Shown piece after piece: positions 53,600 to 64,000 of a stretch of 64,000 nucleotides of DNA. Location of the stretch: positions 37,529,321-37,593,320 of the forward strand of contig OX291542.1 of assembly GCA_946406115.1 (NCBI GenBank), in the 5' to 3' direction. The DNA comes from Apoda limacodes. Lineage: Eukaryota; Arthropoda; Insecta; Lepidoptera; Limacodidae. Positions within the stretch are counted from its first letter, which is position 1. Every line of letters begins with the position of its first letter. A program made the position numbers and the translations under genes. The notes beneath the pieces are model-generated. The model was not told the DNA's origin. It saw only the letters and a program-made list of their open reading frames with translations, and did not search any database.

Positions 53600-55800
53600 C
53601 TAGCTTTGCCTTAACTTGGTCGGAATTAAACAAGGAAATTATATGTAGGCCAATCACTGTTCCTCGGATAAATAGTTATTTAGATAAATTAAAAACTATC
53701 TTGCCCGCTCTTGAGCCTAAAAAAGATGTTGACAATTTATATAACAACTTTTTCCCGTCAGTGAATAAAACTTTCAACAACATTTTTAAAACTAAAACAA
53801 TAAGGTGCAATTATAGGCCTCAATTTAACGATTGGGCTACAAAAGGAATTAAAATAAGCAGAGATAGACTTTATTAATTATATTTACTAAAATCGCTTAT
53901 GCGCGATCCAAGCCTTAATGAACATGTCAAAAAGTATTCAAAAATGTTTAAATCAGTCTGTCATGTTGCAAAGTCTAATCACATAAGCAGTAAAATTAAA
54001 TCATTGGAATGTGATCAATAATGAAACTGGTAGATCAAAGGCTCGTGAACACAACTTTAATATCAAAACAGACTCTGTAAACCAGATTGATAATGACGAA
54101 AAAGTTGCCCAAATATTTAAAAATTTCTTTGGTGAAATACCATCAAAAATAACTGAAGCCTTAACTTCATCTTGCCAAGCTGCTGAATCTATTCTAAAGG
54201 ACAGTGTTACTGAGTGTAATGTTAACTTTAAATTTAATATCGTGGATCCCCAAATAATTATCACAACATTTAAAACACTTAATCTGAAAAATACTGAAGA
54301 TTTGTGGGGGATGTCTGTGAAGTTAATTAGCTCAATCATTTCAGTTGTTGCTCCCTATTTTGCTGGTATATTTAATGTATGCATTGATAATGGTGTATTT
54401 TCAGACCTTATGAAATGCAGTAAATTGATACCTCTTTTTAAATCTGGTGACAAAGAAGATCCCTCAAATTTTAGACCAATATCTGTTCTACCTGTCTTTA
54501 GTAAAATATTTGAAAAAATCTTGCTAAATCAATTGCTTTCACATTTTTGTATACAGGGACTTTTACATGATCGACAATTTGGTTTTACCAGGGGACGCTC
54601 AACTGCTGATGCTGGAGCCTTGCTTATGAAGCACATTCTCGCGGCATGGGAGAGTTCCCAGGATGTAGTTGGCGTTTTTTGCGACTTATCGAAGGCGTTT
54701 GATTGTGTCGATCATCATATGTTGTTAGCTAAACTAAAATATTATGGTGTTAGAAATAAATCCCTTGAACTTGTAGAATCATACTTAAGCATTTAAAAAG
54801 TGGTTCTAAATGGTGCTCAATCTCAGGGATCTCTAGTGAAACTAGGTGTACCACAAGGGTCAATATAAGGGCCTTTCCTGTTTTTAGTATATATTAATGA
54901 CTTACCCTTTATGGTGCAAAAATTTACAGAGATAGTATTATTTGCAGATGACACTTCATTATTGTTTAAAGTGAACAGGAAATACGACAATTCGAACGAC
55001 ATAAATAGACACCTTATAAAAATTTCAAACTGGTTTACTGTTAATAATCTTGTACTTAATGCTAATGAAACAAAATGCATTAAGTTTTCACTACCTAATG
55101 TAATCGAAATTAATAGAAATCTGGTATTAAACAATGAAAAATTAGAATTAGTTGATAAGACTGTCTTCTTAGGTATAACTATTGACTCAAAATTGCAGTA
55201 GGGTCCACAAATTACAGTACTAGCAGGTAAACTTAGTTCTGCTGCTTTTGCGGTGAGGAAAATCAGGCAATTGACTGACATAACCACAGCAAGACTTGTT
55301 TACTTTGCTTATTTCCACAGTGTCATGTCGTATGGTATTTTGCTATGGGGTTCTGCTGCTGATATTCAAACCATATTTGTATTACAAAAAAGGGCAGTAC
55401 GAAGCATTTATGAGCTAGAAAGCCGAGACTCTCTCAGGGATGTTTTTAAAGAAATAAATATTCTAACGGTACCGTGTCAATATATCTATGAAAATATGTT
55501 TGTTCGTAAAAATATATCCCAATTTCCGAGGAACAGTGATAAGCACAACTTAAATACGAGAAATAAAAATAAACTTGCTATGCCAAAGTTTAGGCTTACA
55601 AATCATTTATGGGAAGGGGTGTAAAATTTTATAATAAGTTAACTGTAGAAATTCTTAACTTAGGTGACAAACAGTTAAAATTTTATATAAAACATCTGCT
55701 ATGTAAGAAAGCATATTATAATGTAGATGAATATTTGAATGACAATATTGTATGGCCTAGTATCACACAAAATAATGTTAGGTTTTCTATTCAAACTTAA
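53600..55800 (+). pseudogene. Family A reverse transcriptase, few lesions
   Basis: The linker (53,670-54,000) has one stop near 53,876 and a frame change near 54,010. The block 54,011-54,796 is open for 261 codons, with 'NFRPISVLPVFSKIFEKILL', 'DRQFGFTRGRSTADAGAL' and 'GVFCDLSKAFDCVDHH'. After a stop at 54,794-54,796 the palm continues with 'LGVPQGSI', a stop (about 54,867), 'GPFLFLVYIND' and catalytic 'LFADDTSLLFKV' (about 54,944). A TAG at 55,199 replaces the Trp of 'LQWGP', which is kept at 40,480. The C-terminus (55,253-55,624) is open, then a frameshift near 55,615 moves the last 63 codons (55,609-55,800). It is a dead enzyme but a recent copy. Confidence 0.9.
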
Positions 55801-57160
55801 ATAATTTAGGTTTGATAAGTTAAAGGAGCACTCTAAAGACCAAGCTAAGTAACGATGATATGTCTCTGTTGCTTACTTTATAGTGGTTGGTGGTGAGCTA
55901 CCAGGGGATGCACCATGTGCAATCCGCCTTTGGTTGCCTGGTTTTGGTGGGGCTTTGGATGTGTGGGGTGTGTGGCGCACGAGTACGTACGTGTATGTGT
56001 GTATATACATATTTGGATAGATATTGTGTACTTGATGGCTTGGTTTCTGCATGACTGATTGGTAACAGGTGTACATCCGGGAGTTTCTTGTCACTTCTTT
56101 TCCCTTTAGGCTAGTTTCCGAAGTGATCGAGTTTAAATGATGTGCATTTGTTGCCGGTCTGTTGTGTAGGGGCTGGGCCACTTTCAGGTGTGCAACGTCT
56201 GTTTGAATATGTGTGTGCATTTATGTATATGTGCGTGTTTGTGTGTAGCACCCGCTCGTGTTCGGTGCCCTGCCGCTATCGGGCGGCCGAACGAGGATTG
56301 AATCAGATAGGACCTATAAGTTCTTTTACGTATAGTTTTATTTTCTATCTTTTATATATATTTGAATATTTACATATATGTATTAATATTTGTCTGTATG
56401 TGTATATATGAAAATGTGCATGTATGTGTATCTTATATTATCCTCAATATGTTTATGAATACCTATTTATTTATTTATTTATTTGCATTTTTGTAAAATG
56501 TTAATATATATGTATATGTACGTCTGCTGTGTAAAATGAATATAGTACAATCGAAGTTTTATTGGAGTTGCTTGAGTGTGTCATGCTCTCTCAAAGTCTC
56601 TGCGGTGGTGGCATGTGCGTCGGGTCGTTACGTTCCCTAAAACATGGTAGAGCGAAGCGATGGCTGATTCATGTGTCATACTTGTGAACGGGTGCCGCCT
56701 GTGGAGGCTGGTCTGCTCTTGCAAACTTCTTTGTATTCTTATTATATATATATATGTACGTCTGCTATGTAATATTATATGTTATATGAATATATTTTTC
56801 TCGGAAGGTGCTTTAAATCCCGTCACATGGTGCCCCCCCCCCCCCCTATGCAATCTGAAAAACAATAGGCAATTGAAATATTACATAAATATTGATTGTT
56901 TTTTTTTAAATCAAACTATTTACATTGTAAATCTTGTTTATTTAATGTTTCAATACAAAACATGTATTTATTAGTTGATACACTATAATTTTATGTTTCG
57001 TTTGTGATTTTACAAAGATTACCTATTGGACGCACGCAACAAAACAGTATTGTAATTAGTTTGTAAAGCTAGTTGTAGTTAATTTACTTGACGATTCGAA
57101 AGTGTTCTTCGTAACCCATTTGAATAAAAAGATTTTGATTTTGAATTTTGATTTTTGATT
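55801..57160 (+). mobile_element. Family A 3' UTR, long form
   Basis: Matches 549-1,727 but contains an extra segment of about 230 bases (roughly 56,590-56,820). This includes the module shared with 24,290-24,500 and a second copy of the 'tatgtacgtctgct' word (56,516 and 56,754), suggesting a local duplication. The hairpin at 56,249-56,287 and a C-run near 56,833 are kept. Confidence 0.85.
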
Positions 57161-57436
57161 GATTAAGGATTTTTGGACCATAGAGAAATACTTAGGTTGT
57201 ATTGTTTTGTTTATATTTTAATTAAGTTTTAGATCTTGTCCTCGCTTTTTATGTCTTCTTATATTTCCTAGTTTTAATTAAGTACTCTCTTAGGTCCTCA
57301 TAGAAGACATTAGGACAGACAGACGTGGTTCATATAGGTATAACGAACGTACCAATCTGAGGTAAGTAATAGTCTTCCAGTTTTTAACTATAGTTGGGTT
57401 GCGCTTTACCTATCATTTTGGACAAAATTAAAAACA
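57161..57436 (+). repeat. Bel/Pao LTR, second copy, right piece
   Basis: Continues the LTR after the family A insertion: 'attaaggatttttggaccat' to 'gacaaaattaaaaaca'. It aligns with 51,017-51,281. No primer-binding site follows, so it may be the 3' LTR of the element that starts at 50,996. Confidence 0.65.
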
Positions 57437-57929
57437 GTACCATATGGCAAAAATGAGTTATGGCCTGTCTTTGCTGGTTGTAACCAGAGCTTTTGAATAA
57501 AAGTAAGGTTTCACCTCCGGATTGGTACTATTTAAATTTTATAAGGATCGGACTAGACTAGGAAACCAGAGTTAGAAAAGTTTTCAATGCTATAATTTGT
57601 AGCTACTTAGATGATATATATGATCAAGAAAAGAAACTGATTTCGCCACCGTTAAATTTACGGTTCCGTAGCCAAAATCGAAATTCATGTATTAGTCGAT
57701 AGCTTTATTACATTTTACCATAACATAACCGGCCATTGTTATCTGGAACGCACTCACTAGCGTTTTGAAATAAGTAACTACTCTGTGATTTTCATGTAAT
57801 CTATGAAAAAATTACCTAATATAAATATTGTAATACTTACTTTGTGGTTTTTAATTAATAAAACGCTTTTTACTTATGTAGGTACTGCGTTAGCTTTTGT
57901 GGATTAAACTTGTTTTAATAGTGTGCCTG
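57437..57929. other. Unassigned spacer
   Basis: No gene or terminus recognised. Confidence 0.4.
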
Positions 57930-58208
57930 TGAAATCAAGAATTTTGGAACTTCAAACTTCGGATCACACGAAAAAAAGGCAGTTAAATTTTATACTTTCA
58001 TTAAAAGCTTTTGATCCTGTCCTTACTTTTTATGTCCTCGTTACTAGCTGTAACTTAAGGCTCCCTGAGGTTCCCTAAGAAGTCATTAGGACAGACAGAC
58101 GTGGTCCATGTAGGTAAAACATCTTGCCAATTTGAGGTAAGCAATATTTAAGGTTTTTAATCATAATTGGGTTGCGCTTTACCCGTTATTTTGGACGAAA
58201 TAAGAACA
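57930..58208 (+). repeat. Bel/Pao LTR, third, diverged copy
   Basis: 'gtgcctgtgaaatcaag' to 'gacgaaataagaaca' aligns with the other two LTRs, with a divergent middle but a well-kept 'attaggacagacagacgtgg' and 'gggttgcgctttacc'. It is probably a solo LTR of a related element. Confidence 0.6.
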
Positions 58209-58254
58209 GTCTACTTCGTCCATCTGTTTAACAAAAATGTAACGGCTGTCAGAC

Positions 58255-58444
58255 GATCTTAAGGTTCAGTAGCCTGGCTAGCTAGGTAGCTGGATCTTAA
58301 GGTTCAATGGCCTGGCTAGCTAGGTAGCTCGATCTTAAGGTTCAGTGGCCTGGCTAGCTAGGTAGCTCGATCTTAAGGTTCAGTGGCCTGGCTAGCTAGG
58401 TAGCTCGATCTTAAGGTTCAGTAGCCTGGCTAGCTAGGTAGCTT
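58255..58444. repeat. 38-bp minisatellite, five units
   Basis: Five head-to-tail units of 38 bp, each starting 'gatcttaaggttca' and containing 'cctggctagctaggtagc'. The units differ at only three or four positions. The core 'cctggctagctagg' is nearly self-complementary. It lies just downstream of an LTR. Confidence 0.95.
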
Positions 58445-58984
58445 GATCACATGCTTTGTATACAAAAAAAACATTGGCTTGTTTGTTCTTCAAACAGACA
58501 CGATAATGGGTGATTTGTAGTTACACACCTTATCAACATAATCTTTTTATTGGGTTTGGTCAAACAGGAAAAAAAAAAAGCTTACCGTGTCGCCCTGCAG
58601 TGAAAACCTCGTACTTGTGTATGGACGTCTTTGTGCTTTTCATTGCAGGGTGACGTTATAGTTATTCCTGTAGAAACTTTTAAATTTTCCTAAAGTTCTA
58701 TTCAGGTCGGTTCAGTTGTTGAGGCGTAAAGGAATAACAAACAGACAAACAAACACAAACTTTGCTTTTATAATTTCAGTAAATGTGTTAGTGTAGAGAG
58801 ATATAATGATTGTAGCGTGCGAGGTAGAGCTAGTTGCTTGTTCATTGACGTCAATAAGAAAATGTGGCAACAAAGTGGAAGGCAAGTTAACTAGTTAGGT
58901 AGCGAGCGGTAATAGGGATATCCTGATACTGATCTATTTCAGAATCATCGGGTTAGGTAACAACCCTGGCCATAAGTATGTACC
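58445..58984. other. Spacer with a Helitron-like edge
   Basis: 'gcgtaaaggaataacaaaca' to 'gcttttataatttcagtaaa' (58,727-58,790) resembles the complement of the Helitron start seen at 15,670, so a degraded Helitron edge is likely. Nothing else is supported. Confidence 0.35.
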
Positions 58985-59155
58985 ACTACCTTTGCTTTTG
59001 AATTGTGTCTTTTGTATTTGATTCCCGCTAAGAAAGTTCTTTTTGCCTTCGACCTGTGTCTAAAGTCACTTTTAAAAATGTTGTGCTTGGTTTCTGCTAA
59101 GGAAGTGCCTACTTTTGATTTTGATCTGTGTCTAAAGTCAATTTCAGCGTTGGCA
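58985..59155 (+). repeat. Diverged ~70-bp tandem repeat
   Basis: About two and a half units of 'ttgattcccgctaagaaagt' followed by 'gacctgtgtctaaagtca'. The complement of the same unit occurs at 61,640-61,755. Both arrays adjoin family B fragments. Confidence 0.6.
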
Positions 59156-59156
59156 A

Positions 59157-59205
59157 AGGTTTACAAGTCGCAAGTTCGGCACCCCGATACCAGCTTGGGC
59201 CTTAT
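59157..59205 (+). mobile_element. Tiny family B fragment with internal deletion
   Basis: 'tttacaagtcgcaagttcgg' joined to 'ccccgataccagcttgggcc' matches two nearby pieces of the family B RT C-terminus (18,950-18,970 and 19,006-19,028), with about 40 bases missing between them. Confidence 0.6.
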
Positions 59206-60724
59206 ATATATATATACACAACGCATACAGCAATTAATGTATTTAGTAGGAGAGTGAAGACAGAGAAAAATCATAAGTAACCAGTTTAATAAGGCTTTAA
59301 ATTGCTAATGCTTCACTAGATGGCACTGTACGCCTTAAGCTACATTTATACATCGCACTAGTAAGATTGCACTACATTATATTGGCTTTGCTACGCAATC
59401 ACTTATTACCAATAAATGCTTGGGTTCAATTTAATGAAGTTTTATTTGATTTCCACAGCGCGTCCAGATCTACAGGCAGGACGCAGGTCAAACACTATGT
59501 ATTATGAAATCTACAATGCACTATAAATGAATAAGTATAATTTACTTGCTGGTCAAACGGCTAAAATATACATTTTACAATATTTGAGATTGTTTTTGTG
59601 TAAAAATGTAAAATGTGTAATATAAAAATAAGTCCAATAACCTGATATGTAATTTAATGAAATGACGCGCAGTCGTGAATTGCAACAAAAGAACAGCATC
59701 ATACTTAATCTTCTTATTTATTCTTAGGGCTTTATACAATTTATGTACAAATCAGTTATCATAAACATGAAGAACCCATCTTTAGAATTACAAATTACAA
59801 AAATAAAAGTCAATAAAAGTAAATAAAAGATTCTAATGAAACTTACCAAGTTGATGACATCGACGACATGTCGTGACGGTGCAGATGGATACGTGTGGCG
59901 TGTATCATGGAAGTGACACTGGCGGAGATGGATACGTGTAGCGTGTATCATGGAACTGACACAGGAAACGCACAATAATATTGTCGTCATCTATTGATAA
60001 CGCTTACTCACGGCGCGCGCCTCAGTCGTGTTCTGGCAGCCCCGAACGCGCCGTGTACAGCTAATTGCTTACTTGCCTATTCGCTCAGTGTATCAATTTG
60101 CATTGTTCGCTATAGACTTTGTTATCTATCTCTACTTTTATTTTGTATTTTTAATAATATATTTATTTATTTTTCTTTCGAGTATTGCTCCGTCACACAT
60201 CATTTGAATGGCTGACTGCCAATATGGCCGCCCATTCAACAGCAACTACTGGGTAACATTATTTTACCAACTCATTTCTCCAGTGTTTGTTACATTAAGC
60301 AATTTTAAGTCGGTTGACTTAAAATAATTACTCACGTTGATTTAGGAGCTTAGTTATTATGGCCAAAATCATATAATTATTTTATAAAACCTAGCGCCGT
60401 GGCAGCCTGTCGCCTCTCGTCACTGCCAAATATATAACAACCACTATAAATAACCACTGTAAATCGTTTTAACAATTTTTTTTTAACAATTAACGTTTAG
60501 CAGGTATTTTTTATTACATCATACTTTAAGAAATTAAAGTCATTGCTAAAGTAGTCATTCACTCTATGTACGCACCCAACGTAACATTCCAGAAGAACCA
60601 ATTTGGAGTAGCAAAACCAAGTTGAGGTAGAAAAACCAAGTTAGGGTTCACAAAACTAACAATGTCTGAAATGCAAACACGAAGTCCAGATTGTTAAAAT
60701 GCCTCGACATTATAAGTACTATAG
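59206..60724. other. Unassigned 1.5-kb stretch with a two-unit 43-bp repeat
   Basis: At about 59,886-59,970 the unit 'gatggatacgtgtggcgtgt' plus 'atcatggaagtgacac' occurs twice. A GC-rich patch lies at 60,005-60,060. No gene, terminus pair or RNA gene could be supported in the rest. Confidence 0.4.
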
Positions 60725-60831
60725 TGCGTGTGCGTGTGCGTTAGTGTGTGCGTGAGCGTGTGCGTGTGCGTGTGCGTGTGCGTGTGCGTTAGTGTGTGCG
60801 TGAGCGTGTGCGTGTGCGTGTGCGTGTGCAA
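60725..60831. repeat. GTGTGC minisatellite with higher-order duplication
   Basis: Alternating purine-pyrimidine 'gtgtgc' units broken by 'gttagtgtgtgcgtgagc', which appears twice about 50 bases apart, so the array was duplicated as a block. Such sequence is prone to form Z-DNA. Confidence 0.9.
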
Positions 60832-61424
60832 TTCGATTACAATCATATAATTCTTTCTAGCAGCGCCTCTGTCTCATCATAATTTAAAGTCAATAACCAC
60901 TTAGTAAGGGCATCTTTACAGTTGTGGTAGTTCATTGGATATATACAAAAAAGTTGCTTTAGTTTTTTGTGTGTTTTTAATTTTTGACATTATAATTTTT
61001 TCTTTTTAGTACGTTAGGGTCGAATTTCAGTCTTTTATGGTATTTTAATGCTAGATTAAATACGTATAGTTTTTTGACAGTTAATATATTTTTATTTGCG
61101 TAAGCCATACTAGTAGGATGTCTGTACGGTTTAAAGTACATTACTTTAATAAAAAATCTCTAAGCCCTTTCTAGATCCAGAAATTTGGTCTTTGTTGCTC
61201 CTCCCCAAACAGTATGGAAGAGATCTTTTATTTAAATGTAATGAAATAATTGTCTTCATTTTGCTCTCCGCTCAGTTTTAATAATAATACTATAATAATT
61301 AAACTTTAATAACTTATATAGACGTCTCTTTATAGTTTAGCAATAATTTTATTGTACCCTTACCTCTTCTTTTTTTTTATTTTAATTACCAAGCATTCCC
61401 CTTTTAATAAAACATTGCCCCGTG
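60832..61424. other. Unassigned spacer
   Basis: The segment around 61,070-61,240 has C-terminal non-LTR flavour in complement ('CRDLFHTVWGGATKTKFLD'-like), perhaps a further small RT remnant. Weak. Confidence 0.3.
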
Positions 61425-61590
61425 GCACTGGTATAACTAGTAATGGTATAAGTAGTACTGGTACAACTTATACTGGTACAACTAGTAGTTTAACAACAAT
61501 TACTGGTAGTATAGTATAGTTCTGATATATCTAGTAATAAGTGCTGGGATAACTAGCACTGGATAACTGGTACTGGTACAACTAGCATTT
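61425..61590. repeat. Degenerate 'actggtacaactagta' tandem repeat
   Basis: About ten imperfect copies of a 15-16 bp unit, 'actggtacaactagta', with point changes and small gaps. Confidence 0.75.
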
Positions 61591-61639
61591 TCCAAGAAGT
61601 ACTAATACACAATTGTTTGTAACAAAAATTAAGTATAAA

Positions 61640-61755
61640 TAAAAAGATAGCTAAGCAAAGGTACTTGCTTAGCAGGAATCAAGTCCGAAACAGTTTAAAG
61701 TGACCTTAGACGCAGGTCGAAAGCAAAAGTATTTCCTTAGCAAGAATCAAGTAAA
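61640..61755 (-). repeat. Diverged ~70-bp repeat, minus copy
   Basis: The complement contains 'ttgattcctgctaagcaagt' and 'gacctgcgtctaaggtcac', the same unit as at 58,985-59,155. Confidence 0.6.
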
Positions 61756-61762
61756 AACCCGA

Positions 61763-62180
61763 TTTTTATATACCACGAAGGTAGCAAACAGGCTTACGGT
61801 CCGCTGATGGTTAGCGGTCACCGCAGCCGTCCATGCCCACCTGGGGCATCTCTCGCGCGTCGCCGAACCTTTAAAAATCTAATACCTAACTTCTTTCTTG
61901 AAGCACCTCATACGGTAGTCCTTAGAGAAAATCTTGGCAAGGAGCTCATTCTACAACCCAAGTGTCCGCGGGAGGAAGTTTCTCTGAAACAGCACTGCAC
62001 GTGACTATTTAGGTATTACAGTGTGAGAATGAATTCCTTGCCGATGGTGAGCGGTGCGATGGTAGAAAGTAGCCGTGGACATCAGTTCGAACAACTCAGA
62101 CACATACCATTGAACTAGCGGTAGAACACATACAGAGAGGCAAAGTCTTTTTTCAGACTTGGGGTTTGATACGGCTAGTG
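61763..62180 (-). mobile_element. Family B non-LTR 3' fragment
   Basis: 'ttatataccacgaaggtagc' is the family B 3' end. Coding complementary to 'FLPRTLKLWNELP', 'GIHSHT' and 'STATFYHRTAHHRQG' follows to about 62,180. It is more diverged than copies B and C, with small deletions. 5'-truncated. Confidence 0.85.
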
Positions 62181-62344
62181 TTGTAAATAGCTCTGTAGCA
62201 TTCTTATTCATAGTTAGATAGGTCATACTCATGCACTAAAATAACGTAAAATCAGTAGTATTTCTGTAGTAAATACACTGACAGTGTATGTTATAGTTAA
62301 TAAGCATAAAACGTAACTTTTGCGCTTTTATAAAATGTCTATTT
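62181..62344. other. Short spacer
   Basis: Nothing recognised. Confidence 0.4.
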
Positions 62345-63446
62345 TTCAGGGATGCTTTCCAAATAGTGTTAAATTGTCTACGGTTACACCTCTATTTAAA
62401 AAAGGGAGTACTTTAAATTTAAATGATTACAGACCAGTAACAATAGTTCCAAACCTAGCAAAAGTTTTTGAAAAAGCTTTTCATGCCCGCAGTGGTAGGT
62501 TTTTTGATAAATATGAGCTACTGACGTCACAACAATATGGATTCCGAAAAGGAAGTTCTACAGCAAATGCATGTTTTAGATATGAGTAAAGCTTTGTGGT
62601 ACATGACACTCTTTTGGAGAAGCTGGAATGGTATGGAATCTGGGGTAATGCTAGGGACTGGATAAAGGATTACCTCGCAAATAGGAGACAATGCACCGAA
62701 ATTTCTCAAATATCAGAAATACATGGACATGGCCAACAAAATAAGATGCCGTTCTACTTTGAGAAATAATAAATGTGGTGTACCCCAAGGTAGTATTTTG
62801 GGTCCGTTGCTGTTTTTAACATACATCAATGACCTACCTAATGTTACATCAGAGCAGTGTATATTATTTGCCGACGACACAACAATTGTTATAAAATGTA
62901 ACGATGAAGAAAATTTTGAACTGAAAATACGAAAATTTTAATAAGATTGTCAAATGGCTTGAAAATAATAATCTAAAAATTAAGGTAGACAAAACAAAAA
63001 TGATATAGTCTGCGACGTATAAATCTAAAAAATTAGAAATAATTATAAAATATGATGACGATGTAGTAAAAGAGGTTTGTAATGTCTGTTTCCTAGGATT
63101 TACAATAGATAAACATTTAAACTGAAAATCGCAAGTCGATAATGTGTGCAATAGAGTTAATCGCTTTGTGTTTGCTTTAAAACGTGTAACAGAAACAATA
63201 TCTCTTGAATCAGCTATATTGGCTTATCACGGGTATGTTGTATCTGTACTTACTTATGGTCTTCTACTGTGGGGCAACTCTGGCGATATCATTAGAGCAT
63301 TTAGGGCACAGAAAAAATGTATAAGAGCTCTATGTAATGCAAGGAGCATGAATAGCTGCAAACAGTTATTTATGAGGCTAAATTTATTGCCATTGCTTTG
63401 CTTGTATATAAAATACAAATGTTTATTTGTCAGACAGCCTATATAA
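62320..63446 (+). pseudogene. Family E reverse transcriptase, broken
   Basis: Three open blocks (62,320-62,589, 62,723-62,941 and 63,144-63,446) are separated by frame changes near 62,585 and 62,700 and by stops near 62,940, 63,007 and 63,123. The catalytic Asp-Asp pair is intact. After 63,446 the C-terminal coding continues to about 63,700 in mixed frames. Confidence 0.8.
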
Positions 63447-63716
63447 TATTTTCCTAAACACTGCGATGTAATGCATCGACTGTCACGAGACAAATTAAAA
63501 TTGTTTATCCCAAAGAGCAACTTGGATACTTGGACTTGGACGTATGGAAGTAATGTTTATTCCATGGCCATAAACATTTACAACAAATAACCAACTCAAA
63601 TTAAAGACCTTCCATATAATCGATTTAAAATAAATTTTACAATATGGTTGCAAGAACAACGTTTTTATAGCAATTCAGAATATTTTAATTTTAAACATTA
63701 GTATTTAATCAAATGA
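62345..63716 (+). mobile_element. Family E non-LTR retrotransposon, 5'-truncated
   Basis: RT pieces in order: 'LSTVTPLFKKGSTLNLNDYR' and 'SQQYGFRKGSSTANA' (62,320-62,580), 'KCGVPQGSILGPLLFLTYIN' and catalytic 'LFADDTTIVIKC' (62,775-62,900), and 'LTYGLLLWGNSGDIIRAFRA' (63,255-63,310). The coding resembles families A and A-prime but is clearly a separate lineage. The endonuclease is absent. The 3' end near 63,716 is followed by a Helitron end at 63,740. Confidence 0.8.
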
Positions 63717-63739
63717 CTGTTAAAATAAATATTAAAAAC

Positions 63740-64000
63740 TAGCGGACCAGAGTGCTGTAGTCAATTATAAATCTAAACCATCCAGGGACCCACTCAAACA
63801 CACACAAAAATTTCTTAAAAATCGGTCTAACCGTTTAGAAAGAGATCGCAAAACCAGAGGTGGACAGCGACTTTATTCTAAATAGCTGACCCGGCGAACG
63901 TTGTTTCTTTTTTTAAAACAACTGCCGCACCAACATCTTGTGAAAGGGTTGTACTAATTCAGAAACCTTGCAACAACTTACCAAAATTTTATTACAATCG
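63740..64000 (-). mobile_element. Helitron 3' end(s), minus strand, running off the window
   Basis: In complement the sequence ends '...tctggtccg' then CTAG (63,740-63,743) followed by T. Upstream in complement, 'gttagaccgatttttaagaa' is typical Helitron body. The outer part (63,884-64,000) matches the complement of 48,650-48,780, whose own CTAG end falls at the equivalent of 63,883. Two Helitron ends may therefore be stacked here. Confidence 0.55.

Larger units (their letters stand above)
53564..57160 (+). mobile_element. Family A non-LTR retrotransposon, largest copy, inside an LTR
   Basis: A 3.6-kb 5'-truncated copy from the endonuclease-RT linker to a 'gattttgattttgaatttt' tail at about 57,130-57,160. 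It interrupts the second Bel/Pao LTR: 'gacatta' on the left and 'attaaggatttttgg' on the right join exactly as the uninterrupted 'gacattaaagatttttgg' at 51,013, with 'atta' as the likely target duplicate. The RT is at 53,600-55,800 and the 3' UTR at 55,801-57,160. Confidence 0.85.

Noticed and set aside
58255..58444. Regularly spaced repeats considered as a CRISPR array.
   Set aside because: The units are directly contiguous without unique spacers and the context is eukaryotic, so this is a minisatellite.

Overview
This looks like a window of nuclear DNA from a moth or butterfly (Lepidoptera). It is AT-rich and almost gene-free, and is built from nested, mutated transposable elements. The assignment rests on repeats I recognise as common in lepidopteran genomes: the 'gtccgactcgcacttggcc' repeat, Helitrons ending in CTAG|T, non-LTR elements ending in short (GATTTT)n or (GAATTT)n tails, and the 'gccaccttagtggtata' 3' end. 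I found no convincing intact host gene.

0-12 kb: the 3' end of a non-LTR element (family A); an endogenous envelope-gene relic (1.89-3.54 kb); and a nearly complete 3,329-bp hAT transposon (4,813-8,141) with 12-bp inverted ends and an 8-bp target duplication, inserted in a fragment of non-LTR family B. A long family B copy follows (8.77-11.76 kb, minus).

12-24 kb: a decayed family C non-LTR element (12.58-15.27 kb); a 272-bp Helitron (15,651-15,922); and a large minus-strand pseudogene (22.56 to 15.93 kb). Its C-terminal half carries all the acidic motifs of a FEN1/XPG-like nuclease. It is split by one insertion, which is itself split by family B copy C with a clear target duplication.

24-32 kb: a family A-prime non-LTR (23.93-26.46 kb, minus), a small CpG-rich block (26.94-27.16 kb), and a Helitron-like region carrying two later insertions. 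A hAT relic follows.

35-43 kb: a family A relic split by a 1.1-kb interspersed repeat; a KRBA2/Ginger-type integrase pseudogene; a Helitron; and a family A copy split by a 1,908-bp non-autonomous hAT element with 18-bp perfect inverted ends, itself carrying a family B fragment.

43-49 kb: a near full-length two-ORF family C element (minus). 49-58 kb: a family D non-LTR with two insertions, then a Bel/Pao LTR element. That LTR element holds a 607-bp Harbinger derivative and a SINE, and one of its LTRs is split by a 3.6-kb family A copy.

58-64 kb: minisatellites, family B fragments, a family E non-LTR and Helitron ends. The genes do not cooperate in a pathway. The biology here is the order of insertion, which several intact paralogous target sites in the window allow to be read directly.
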